DNA of 64,000 nucleotides from the NCBI GenBank assembly GCA_040954595.2, contig CM082581.2:10354001-10418000 (forward strand), read 5' to 3'. Under the pieces are notes generated by a model. That model made no database searches, was not told the origin of the DNA, and was given only the letters and a program-made list of their open reading frames with translations. This stretch comes from Balanoglossus misakiensis. Lineage: Eukaryota; Hemichordata. A program made the translations under genes and the position numbers. Positions 38,801 to 55,374 of this stretch are shown piece after piece (the stretch's first letter is position 1; each line of letters starts with the position of its first letter).

Positions 38801-41800
38801 CTGCATTGGATGACGTCACGAAAGTTTCTAACATTCTAACCCTTGGTGGCGACATTTACGATTCCAACTGGTTCATGTCGTTAGTATCTCACTATGTCAT
38901 GTGCGAATCTATCTGGCAATGTACGCGCTTGGTGTCTATACTGGTGAAAAATTTGTTTTATTAATTTAGTCTGTTAGAGATGATTTTATTTAGACTGGAA
39001 TTAAATTTACTAGTATCTCGGATTAGTACATTGGCAAATCCCACAGTCCTTTGCGCAAATCAAAATGGCGGCGCCCAATGTAAAAGTTTCTAACATTCCA
39101 ACACTTGGTGGCGACATTTACGATTCCAACTGGTTCATGTCGTTAGTATCTCACTATGTCATGTGCGAATCTATCTGGCAATGTACGCGCTTGGTGTCTA
39201 TACTGGTGAAAAATTTGTTTTATTAATTTAGTCTGTTAGAGATGATTTTATTTAGACTGGAATTAAATTTACTAGTATCTCGGATTAGTACATTGGCAAA
39301 TCCCACAGTCCTTTGCGCAAATCAAAATGGCGGCGCCCAATGTAAAAGTTTCTAACATTCCAACACTTGGTGGCGACATTTACGATTCCAACTGGTTCAT
39401 GTCGTTAGTATCTCACTATGTCATGTGCGAATCTATCTGGCAATGTACGCGCTTGGTGTCTATACTGGTGAAAAATTTGTTTTATTAATTTAGTCTGTTA
39501 GAGATGATTTTATTTAGACTGGAATTAAATTTACTAGTATCTCGGATTAATACATTGGCAAATCCCACAGTCCTTTGCGCAAATCAAAATGGCGGCGCCT
39601 GTATATGTACGTCCTCGCCTCGCATAAAGTTAAAAAAGTGTCCGTTTAACAAGTTGTGAGACGTTTTGTGGCGATTCTTTGTCCCGTATGAATGAATTGT
39701 GAATGATAACGGCGATCGGTGCACGAATTTTGGTCCACAGATGGAAATTTCTTGTCGAAACCACTGCGTTATAAATATCACTCGCGCACTGCATTGGATG
39801 ACGTCACGAAAGTTTCTAACATTCTAACCCTTGGTGGCGACATTTACGATTCCAACTGGTTCATGTCGTTAGTATCTCACTATGTCATGTGCGAATCTAT
39901 CTGGCAATGTACGCGCTTGGTGTCTATACTGGTGAAAAATTTGTTTTATTAATTTAGTCTGTTAGAGATGATTTTATTTAGACTGGAATTAAATTTACTA
40001 GTATCTCGGATTAGTACATTGGCAAATCCCACAGTCCTTTGCGCAAATCAAAATGGCGGCGCCCAATGTAAAAGTTTCTAACATTCCAACACTTGGTGGC
40101 GACATTTACGATTCCAACTGGTTCATGTCGTTAGTATCTCACTATGTCATGTGCGAATCTATCTGGCAATGTACGCGCTTGGTGTCTATACTGGTGAAAA
40201 ATTTGTTTTATTAATTTAGTCTGTTAGAGATGATTTTATTTAGACTGGAATTAAATTTACTAGTATCTCGGATTAGTACATTGGCAAATCCCACAGTCCT
40301 TTGCGCAAATCAAAATGGCGGCGCCCAATGTAAAAGTTTCTAACATTCCAACACTTGGTGGCGACATTTACGATTCCAACTGGTTCATGTCGTTAGTATC
40401 TCACTATGTCATGTGCGAATCTATCTGGCAATGTACGCGCTTGGTGTCTATACTGGTGAAAAATTTGTTTTATTAATTTAGTCTGTTAGAGATGATTTTA
40501 TTTAGACTGGAATTAAATTTACTAGTATCTCGGATTAATACATTGGCAAATCCCACAGTCCTTTGCGCAAATCAAAATGGCGGCGCCTGTATATGTACGT
40601 CCTCGCCTCGCATAAAGTTAAAAAAGTGTCCGTTTAACAAGTTGTGAGACGTTTTGTGGCGATTCTTTGTCCCGTATGAATGAATTGTGAATGATAACGG
40701 CGATCGGTGCACGAATTTTGGTCCACAGATGGAAATTTCTTGTCGAAACCACTGCGTTATAAATATCACTCGCGCACTGCATTGGATGACGTCACGAAAG
40801 TTTCTAACATTCTAACCCTTGGTGGCGACATTTACGATTCCAACTGGTTCATGTCGTTAGTATCTCACTATGTCATGTGCGAATCTATCTGGCAATGTAC
40901 GCGCTTGGTGTCTATACTGGTGAAAAATTTGTTTTATTAATTTAGTCTGTTAGAGATGATTTTATTTAGACTGGAATTAAATTTACTAGTATCTCGGATT
41001 AGTACATTGGCAAATCCCACAGTCCTTTGCGCAAATCAAAATGGCGGCGCCCAATGTAAAAGTTTCTAACATTCCAACACTTGGTGGCGACATTTACGAT
41101 TCCAACTGGTTCATGTCGTTAGTATCTCACTATGTCATGTGCGAATCTATCTGGCAATGTACGCGCTTGGTGTCTATACTGGTGAAAAATTTGTTTTATT
41201 AATTTAGTCTGTTAGAGATGATTTTATTTAGACTGGAATTAAATTTACTAGTATCTCGGATTAGTACATTGGCAAATCCCACAGTCCTTTGCGCAAATCA
41301 AAATGGCGGCGCCCAATGTAAAAGTTTCTAACATTCCAACACTTGGTGGCGACATTTACGATTCCAACTGGTTCATGTCGTTAGTATCTCACTATGTCAT
41401 GTGCGAATCTATCTGGCAATGTACGCGCTTGGTGTCTATACTGGTGAAAAATTTGTTTTATTAATTTAGTCTGTTAGAGATGATTTTATTTAGACTGGAA
41501 TTAAATTTACTAGTATCTCGGATTAATACATTGGCAAATCCCACAGCCCTTTGCGCAAATCAAAATGGCGGCGCCTGTATATGTACGTCCTCGCCTCGCA
41601 TAAAGTTAAAAAAGTGTCCGTTTAACAAGTTGTGAGACGTTTTGTGGCGATTCTTTGTCCCGTATGAATGAATTGTGAATGATAACGGCGATCGGTGCAC
41701 GAATTTTGGTCCACAGATGGAAATTTCTTGTCGAAACCACTGCGTTATAAATATCACTCGCGCACTGCATTGGATGACGTCACGAAAGTTTCTAACATTC

Positions 41801-41847
41801 TAACGCTTGGTGGCGACATTTACAATTCCAAAACAGACCTGATTCCA

Positions 41848-41865
41848 TGACGTAAATCTCACCTG
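41848..41865. repeat. Right copy of 18-bp direct repeat bracketing the array block
   Basis: Identical to 34460-34477. It overlaps by two bases a second shared word, CCTGATTCCATG (41838-41849), which also occurs at 34652-34663 at the left array junction. Confidence 0.85.
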
Positions 41866-41907
41866 ACCTAAGTGATCACATGACTTATCTCAATTACTCG
41901 CAGCAAG

Positions 41908-48314
<6,407 letters not shown>

Positions 48315-50529
48315 TAAACCCTGAACCAATCACAGAAGCGAGCACTCAGTCACATGACCATCTTCAAATAACTAGTCATATAATTTGCAGCGCAAAGATG
48401 CAACTTCATATTGTGATGCAAATCTGTATGACACTAAGGTTTTGCAATTACTTTGATACCCACATTTTTTTCACACAGAGTATGGTCGACTTCAGAAATT
48501 TGTCTGCTTTTTTCTTGTATATTGTTCCTTAGTTTTTTTCATTACAAAAACATGAATGTATTGATCTAATGATAGGATGTTATATGATTGCTTTGCTGAC
48601 GCCAGTATTGTTTGTGTACCCATTATAATTTTAGTAAAATATTCAATGGAATGTCAATGTATGACATGGTGAATTTGATTCAGAAGGGGATAATATGCTA
48701 ATAACCACAAAACCACACTTTCGTGTCCGGTGTGTACCAAATACAGATGTCCTAATTTACAAAAACACTTTGAACAGATGTTTCCATGTTACCATGACTA
48801 TGACTTTATTTTATGAAATGCATTCCTCTCTTTCCTAGGAGACAATCTGTGTGTATGTACGATAACATGTGAAAGAAGTACACTTCACAGCAATAGAGAA
48901 AATATGTATTATAGTATCGAAATGTATATTGAAAAAAAAGGGAGAACTTGACTGTTGTCAGGACGTAAAATGTAGACGTTGTAGATAGCATTATAGAGCT
49001 ACATTCAAATTGTTGGAATTCCCAGAGCTCAGATACTCCTGACTGCGAATCTTAAAGTGTGTGAAACATATGTGTGTTGTTATGGTGATGACCTTTGACT
49101 AGCCAATGGTATACGTTTTCCATCTGCATATAGCCAATCAAGGGATACAGAGATCTGTTCTGTGGTGATTCAAGGTGAGTTCTGGAAATAAATCGAACTC
49201 TGAGATGGAAAATGTAGCCTGCGAGAATCAAATGTAGTGATGTGGTGCAGTTGCTGTATTTTTCCAAAAATCTTTCTCAGTGATCGCGGTGTCCATGTAA
49301 CCTGACCGTATTATGTCTGTGGTTTTGATGTGAGAGACCAAGCAATTGTAACTCAGTGGAACTGTAGGCCACCAGTTAATTTATTAAAGTTTAAATGTAA
49401 ATTGTGTCAACTGAATTGTCAAGGAGGGGAAATATGTATTTGGACAAACTGATGATAGTTGCCATAATGGTTAAAGTGATGAACATGCTTGTTATTAGTC
49501 TAGTGTATATATCAAACTAGATGTACAGATAAAAACTACCACCATGGTTGTTTTATTAATGTCCGTGGCCTCCAACATCTATGATGTGAAAATCTAATCA
49601 ATGATGTTGTCACGGTTTTCTAGTACTGACAGTCATGCCAAGAAAGGTAGTTGAAGTTGATGTGTAGTATATGAAGGCCAATCTGTGATTGGCTAGATCT
49701 TGACTTTCCATAGAAACTGGCTGTATTTTCAGTCTGTACACCTTTAAGCTTTTTGTAGTTGTAAACTTCTCTGTTATAGATCACCACCAAACATTGGTTG
49801 AACCCCCCCCCCCCCCCGACATATTGATTTGAAAATTGGTGGGCGTGTCTCCCCAGCTTCCGATTAATGACGTCACGACATGATCAGGGTAAAGAAAAAC
49901 ATCTTTAATAACTCATAGACCTTGATTATGACTTTTGTAAGGTCAAAATTAGCGGAAGGAAACGCCTTTCTAACTTAAGTTACTCAAATTAGCAGTCGAC
50001 GCAATGAATCGCCTCGTAAAGGAGACGAAAATGATGGACAAAAACTACATGAACATGATGAAGGTCGACTGAGAGGCGCCCTCTGTCGTTCACGAATGCA
50101 TCAGTGTGCACCTCACTGTGTTTGCTATTATTTGTCCCTTGGCAAAATACCAAGCACTCATCTCATTAGGGCCATTGTTTTGGACAGTCATTATGTCCAC
50201 AATCCTTTTTACATTATCGATCTATTCGGCTATACAAGTAAGATGCATGGGTTTCTGAATTGCTATAGTTGATATCCCAATTTTAGACTGCGGTTTTCAG
50301 AAATCCTGGGCCCAGTCTTTTTAAACATCACGGTCGCGCACGTACTAGCAGGCTGGATAACCAGAAAGCAAGATAGAAAAATGAATAAATAAAAAACTGA
50401 AAATGTCGGGGAATTTTTCAAAATGTAAATCAACTTTCTTATTAGTGAAAAACACCACATTTCTGTTTCAATAAGCTTATAACTGGTTATTTAGATTCAA
50501 AGAATGGCTAATTTCATTTGTCAAATTAA
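48315..50529. other. V-ATPase B 3' UTR and convergent intergenic region
   Basis: This holds the 3' UTR of the V-ATPase B gene. An AATAAA at 48313-48318 overlaps the stop codon and is too close to be the working signal; an ATTAAA lies near 49383. A 15-base poly-C run is at 49803-49817. A 22-codon ORF at 50004-50072 is too short to support. No further gene is seen. Confidence 0.55.
49803..49817. repeat. Poly-C run
   Basis: Fifteen consecutive C in intergenic sequence, followed by GACATATTG. Confidence 0.9.
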
Positions 50530-52317
50530 TCAGCCGAAATGTAAATTACTAAGTTCTTCGTTGCTCGGAGCACGTAAATATCTGATAGATTTGATATTTT
50601 CTAAATCTTCATAAGTAACATTAGAAGTGGCGGGCCTGGTGAAGTCTCGCCTGGTAGGTTTGTGCGTCGTTTGGGCGTAGATCGGCGGTAACTGAGTTGG
50701 AGAACTGTGTTCTTCAACTTTTGCCGCGGTCGGACTTTGAAGATCTAGAGCTTGAATGAAGAAGTGTGCTGGTCCGAGACTTTTCTTTCGTGTGGCACTG
50801 GTGTGTTTCTTGTGCATCGGTACTTTCGCCCGTTTCTCGGCCGTGTTTTCCACAACGATTCTCGGATTGCCTGTCGACGTAGCCCAGGAGTGCGATCGGA
50901 TTCGTGACGTCGACGACGACGCGTCTGAGTCGAGCGATACCTCCGAGCCACACCTCCGTTCGATTTTCGGTGATGACGAGGGGGTGTGTCGCGGTGTGCT
51001 GGTCTGAAGTTCGAGAGATCTCTCGAGAGAGCCCGACCTGCTCAGATTTAGAGATGCCGTTGACACGGCAGGCGATAACGTGGACGGTGTCAGCGATGGT
51101 GGGGTAACTGTTGAAATGCTCCTCCTGATGGGTTGAGTTGATTCTGGGATGCTGTTCAGGACTTCCAAAGAGCGAGATCTCAGACGATGCTGCGCATTCA
51201 AGTGTGGGAACGCCTCTAATGATGATAAAGTCAGAGTCTCGTTGGGGAGTCTTTGTTGAGATTCTTGCAGGATTTTCCGGCGGTGCATTGGACTGGGCGT
51301 TAATTGTCTCCGTGGACTCCCCGACACCGACGGGGGTGTCACCTTCCTCGACAACATCGGTGACGCTGACTCATCGCTCGTATCGAGGTATAAGGGCGAT
51401 ACCGTCGTTCCATAACGACGTTGCCTTGGCGACTCCGATCCGTCCGGAGCCTTCAACGGAGGCTCGCTGTCAGATCTTGGCCGAGGCGAAGGTGATGGCG
51501 ACCGAGACTCACTCGACCTGTCACGAGGTATGGCCAAGAATGACAAGGGTGATGGAGACGGAGAACGGGACGAGGTCGGGGATGATCCGTTTTCTCCGTG
51601 ACCAGGTACCGTTAAAGAAGTACTTCTAACAGGAGGACTATCTGATTTTAATCCCGCAACTCGCCTGATGTCTAAAGATGGGTTCAGAGACTTCATCTTG
51701 CGAACGTCTCGTCGGGAGAGTCTTGGTGAATTTGGCAACGAATGTGAAGTAGGCCTAGGCCTAGACATTGTGCTGGCTACCTCTTTGTCAAGTCCGGAGT
51801 CTTCGAGCGACTTTCTCAGTCGATCGATATAGTTGATAGTCGGATCTGTTTGTTTTTCATCGCCTGCTCTCTGCTCGCTTTCGTCCGAATGTTTGCGTTT
51901 CGTTGACACCTGTTGATTGAGAACGATGTCACTGCTACCGCCGGTCTGTCGACTCGAGTCAGCCGGACCATTTGCCAGATCAATCTGTGGACCGTTTTCT
52001 TGCGAACGTTTCCTCAAATTGATCGCGATGTGTCGTGCGACACTATAACTGAGGCCGGAGTTCTTCGAAGTGTTTCCGTCGATACTGGATACACTCGACG
52101 AGCGATCTCCTGAACCAGGCGGATTGAAGTCCCGAGCGCTTTCCCTTTCCAGGCGCTCTAATCTGTCCAACATTTTTTGCTCCTCCTTTTTGTGAACTCT
52201 CTTCCATTTCAAATGTTCGTTTTCAATATGAGAACAGACTTTTTCGGCGTGTCTCTTCACCAGAACATTGGTCTTCAGTATCGTTTCTTTACTGGCCTTG
52301 CTCACCTCATCCGCCAT
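50530..52317 (-). CDS. Unknown Ser/Pro/Arg-rich protein with N-terminal coiled coil (cluster gene 1)
   Basis: A single uninterrupted ORF of 595 aa, which I do not recognise. Residues about 10-65 are helical and charged (HIENEHLKWKRVHKKEEQ, then LDRLERLERES), probably a coiled coil. Residues about 66-500 are low-complexity, with many SP and RS dipeptides (SPSPSPLSFLAI, RSPSPSPRPRSDSE), suggesting disorder and proline-directed phosphorylation. The C-terminal 53 residues are more structured: LPPIYAQ (543-549), PTRRDF, then YEDLENIKSIRYLR ending at 582. The same order (LPPIHSQ, PTERDL, EQFERLKTTRYLR) closes cluster gene 3, so the two are paralogous at least there. The ATG sits in AACATGGCGG, and a TATAAAAGG box is about 135 bp upstream. 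An acceptor-like TTTCAG 16 bp before the ATG would allow in-frame splicing from cluster gene 2. The function is unknown; the length and codon-like bias make coding very likely. Confidence 0.8.
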   Translation of the reverse strand: MADEVSKASKETILKTNVLVKRHAEKVCSHIENEHLKWKRVHKKEEQKMLDRLERLERESARDFNPPGSGDRSSSVSSIDGNTSKNSGLSYSVARHIAINLRKRSQENGPQIDLANGPADSSRQTGGSSDIVLNQQVSTKRKHSDESEQRAGDEKQTDPTINYIDRLRKSLEDSGLDKEVASTMSRPRPTSHSLPNSPRLSRRDVRKMKSLNPSLDIRRVAGLKSDSPPVRSTSLTVPGHGENGSSPTSSRSPSPSPLSFLAIPRDRSSESRSPSPSPRPRSDSEPPLKAPDGSESPRQRRYGTTVSPLYLDTSDESASPMLSRKVTPPSVSGSPRRQLTPSPMHRRKILQESQQRLPNETLTLSSLEAFPHLNAQHRLRSRSLEVLNSIPESTQPIRRSISTVTPPSLTPSTLSPAVSTASLNLSRSGSLERSLELQTSTPRHTPSSSPKIERRCGSEVSLDSDASSSTSRIRSHSWATSTGNPRIVVENTAEKRAKVPMHKKHTSATRKKSLGPAHFFIQALDLQSPTAAKVEEHSSPTQLPPIYAQTTHKPTRRDFTRPATSNVTYEDLENIKSIRYLRAPSNEELSNLHFG

Positions 52318-52450
52318 GTTGTCATCCAGGCCGCTGAAAATGCCGCAATTATTCGTACTTTCGGCGATGGAAGTGCTCTCGGGGCCGTTTCCACAAACGC
52401 AGACTCTTCTCGCGTAGCTCTGTTCACTGGTTACCGCGGTATACCCTGGA

Positions 52451-52460
52451 CCTTTTATAT
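52451..52460 (-). promoter_or_regulatory. TATA box upstream of cluster gene 1
   Basis: Reads ATATAAAAGG on the minus strand, about 135 bp before the start codon at 52317. This is near-consensus TATA and would place a start site around 52425-52430, with a 5' UTR of about 110 bases. Confidence 0.5.
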
Positions 52461-55374
52461 CGCTTCGCTGTTAATCATTAAGTCACCAACTAAGGGCGCG
52501 TCACACTGTGGGGTCGGATCTCCGGTGAGAACATCGATTATGCAAATACTAAACATGACATGGGCACAAAACACATGACTTACAGAGATTCTCGCATGCT
52601 CTGTTAATTTATCAACTTTCGCGACAATCTCTAAATTGATTTTAAAAAAGGAAAATAATACTTCATATTGGCCATTCGATCTAACAATAGGAATCCGAGA
52701 AATTATCCAGTATGTCCAATTTTAGCCTTTTAATTGTTAAACACAAACGGCCTAAAGTGAACTGCGGACGTCATCGGTCACAGATCCGGCCAGTTTCTAT
52801 TTGTAATCAATATCCAGTGCTTTGAGCGCCAAAGAAACCTTATCCTCGCCTTCCTGAACGATTATATTAAATATCTGCCGATTCATCTCATGATCGATCA
52901 CTCCGACAGGACAGGAAGTGGTTTATTTTGACTACGAATCCAAAGTTTTGGTGAGGTCACTGGCCTGTCGATATGTGATTAAAATAAGTGGGTTATGCTG
53001 AGACCGTGACTGTACTTCATGGGGAGGACAACGGTTGTATATTATATTATATTATAAAATTACATCATATTATATTATGCATGTATTATGTTACATCGTA
53101 TTACATGTATATTTCAGATTACGTATTTAATGATAGAAACAGAAAATTAGTTATTTCACTGTAATAATAACGATTGTACGAAAGCGATGTATAGTATTTT
53201 CAAAACCGTTTGTTTGTCTTTACGGTGTGAGCTTCAATGTCAAAGATGTAAAATCAATTCGGACGATTTGCGGTCTTTTGACATCTTGGGTCGAAAATTA
53301 CACCCCGTCACGGAGTCACCCGCATGTTGTTGTTTTTGATCACATGTCTACAAGCCAATGACGTCACTACCAAGCCATACCCTTTGTAGGTGGCGGTAAT
53401 GATCGATCGATGGCGGTGACCACTTTACAAAATATACCGAGGCATGAATAGTTAATGCTCAACTTGATGATGGATAATTGGTTACCTGAGTGGTCTGTAT
53501 CCGTTACACATTATGGCGTTAGCATCCAGGTTCCTGACGATATCTTTCAGTGATTATTGTCCACGTGGAATCGGAAAAAGAATACCGCAAATATCAAATG
53601 TCACAGACTCAAAAAACTGTGCGTTCACAATGTTAACACCTTAGGAAGCGTGAGAATCAGAAATCTGTTTCTTCCAGTTTTGCCATATACCCCCACCCAC
53701 CTCTGTTTTCACGTGTTCACCAATTTGCTACAGAAAATTATAAAGAAAGAGGACAATTTCACAAATGAAAGAAAAATCAGGCAACTTCAAGACAGAAACG
53801 GAGAAACAAGCTTGTTGAAGAGAAAGTTTGACCCGCACGAATCTGGGATAGTGCCAGTGACCCCACACTGGACAACTACCGATCGGGCAAATGCCTTAAA
53901 CCCCTGTCATATCGACAACTTGAATACTCTCTGCCTACTTGATACATGAAAACTCAAATAACCGTGCAGAGTGCGTCAGATTAAAACTACTTCTATTCGA
54001 CTCGGAAAGATTTGTAACAGATGCGTAGGTTGGCTTTGTCGCTCACGATCAACCATGACATTTTAAGCTGACGTGGGTTACATCATTTACACGCGTCGTC
54101 CTGGCAACCGAATGGAAAATCAACAGGTGGTTGCTATGCCAATGAACCCCAAAATAGTGCTTTTGATGTCGTTCGTGTAAACGACGACAAATATTTTGTA
54201 TGATCTGAAGCTTGATCTCAATAAACTGCCAAGCAGAAACAAAAGTAAACGTCATTTTGTAAAATCGACAAACATTATTGGAACAATTAAAAGTCATTAG
54301 TATATGCCTATACATATGTGGATCGTTTAGGACTTGTAACGCTTCACTCTGGGGTGAGTTATGACATCATATTTTTAAAAATATGAGTAGTTAAATAAAC
54401 CCAGTAGTTTTAAAGTGGTTTCCCTAGTAAAGTGCAAATAATCCACGGCCATTTAATAAAAATTGGTGACGCTACTGTAGCCTTTGCACGTCAATTTTTT
54501 ATGGCATAATTGAGTCGAACACGTTGGAAACTCTGGTATGTTGCATTCGAAACAAAGAAATACAGACGTTATATAAAACACCGAGCGATAATTATACGAA
54601 AGTAAACTCCCGATATTTTCAAAACACAAGGTTTGATTTACGCGATATTCTGTCACTTGTTAGTGTGCGCCTGTGTATTTTTTATTCAAGTAGAGCTTCG
54701 TAATTTTGGGATAAGATTATTGTTTTACTGCATCTGCGATGAATGGTTGCAATCGCAAAGAGATTGTTAATGGCTGGACTTTACTGCGTCAAAGAGAGGG
54801 CGCTGTTAAGTTTGCAACCGAAGAAGATATATTACGTGGTATATGGTCAAAAATAAAATAATGTGACGCAATATACAACCAAACCTCACTGTAATAGTCA
54901 CGGGTCGGTTTATTATTTTATTCTTTATTTAGCATGTTCATGTTGCCAAGATTTTGTTTGAAGCGCAATCTATGATTATAAGTTTCGCACCCAAACTTAC
55001 TCATACTAGTATATTTCTCATACCTCCGCGTCTAAAATCGTCCTTCATCTCCCCCACACCAAAGCAGCGCGGCGTGGGGTCGTGCTTCCACATAAATTGA
55101 GGAGATTACACTCCTGTCGTTTTTGTGTCAAGTTTGAACGATTTGTGACGAAAATCGATCAGAAAGACCTGTTTATGTTGGCGAATGTTTTCGCTTCTCA
55201 GTTGCGTTGTGTCAAAGTTTCGACATATCGGGACGAAGAAAGCTTGCAAACTATTTAAAGATGGTTCTATAGAAATACACACAAATATCCACCGAATTTT
55301 CCAACTGTACACAAAGTGACCAACCAGGGGTTAAGCAATTCACGTAGAATCATTATTTCATGGCGAGGGTCTGC
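52461..55374. other. Intergenic region (or intron) between cluster genes 1 and 2
   Basis: AT-rich sequence with an ATATT-type low-complexity patch at about 53038-53078. A plus-strand ORF of 130 codons at 53557-53949 has no recognised domain. A short minus-strand exon-like ORF (ending at a GTATGA donor near 55025, peptide CFGVGEMKDDFRRG) is possible but unsupported. If cluster genes 2 and 1 are spliced together, most of this is their intron. Confidence 0.5.

Larger units (their letters stand above)
34661..41830. repeat. Tandem array: 262-bp unit in a 988-bp higher-order repeat
   Basis: The array is about 7.17 kb. The short unit is 262 bp: the AAAATGGCGGCGCC element recurs with ATG at 34851, 35113 and 35375, then in pairs such as 36101/36363, up to 41041/41303, giving 15 short units. 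Seven long units (ATG at 35637, 36625, 37613, 38601, 39589, 40577 and 41565) carry a 202-bp insert after GGCGGCGCC, making them 464 bp. The period 262+262+464 is 988 bp, repeated six times from 35637. Within each period, the unit before the insert reads GGATTAATACA where the others read GGATTAGTACA. Copies look identical by eye except at the edges (GGATTTGTACA near 35335; CACAGCCCTTT and TAACGCTTGG in the last unit). This implies recent amplification or homogenisation. Confidence 0.97.

Noticed and set aside
34661-41830. Possible CRISPR array
   Set aside because: Units are 262-464 bp and fully repeated with no unique spacers, in an intron-rich animal genome. It is a tandem satellite-like array.
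50004-50072. 22-codon ORF (MNRLVKETKMMDKNYMNM...)
   Set aside because: Too short, with no conservation evidence and no matching exon nearby.
51138-51629. 163-codon plus-strand ORF
   Set aside because: Antisense to cluster gene 1; low-complexity coding sequence readily leaves open frames on the other strand.
53557-53949. 130-codon plus-strand ORF, with an acceptor-like CTACAG inside
   Set aside because: No recognised domain and no partner exon; could be a terminal exon, but there is not enough to call it.
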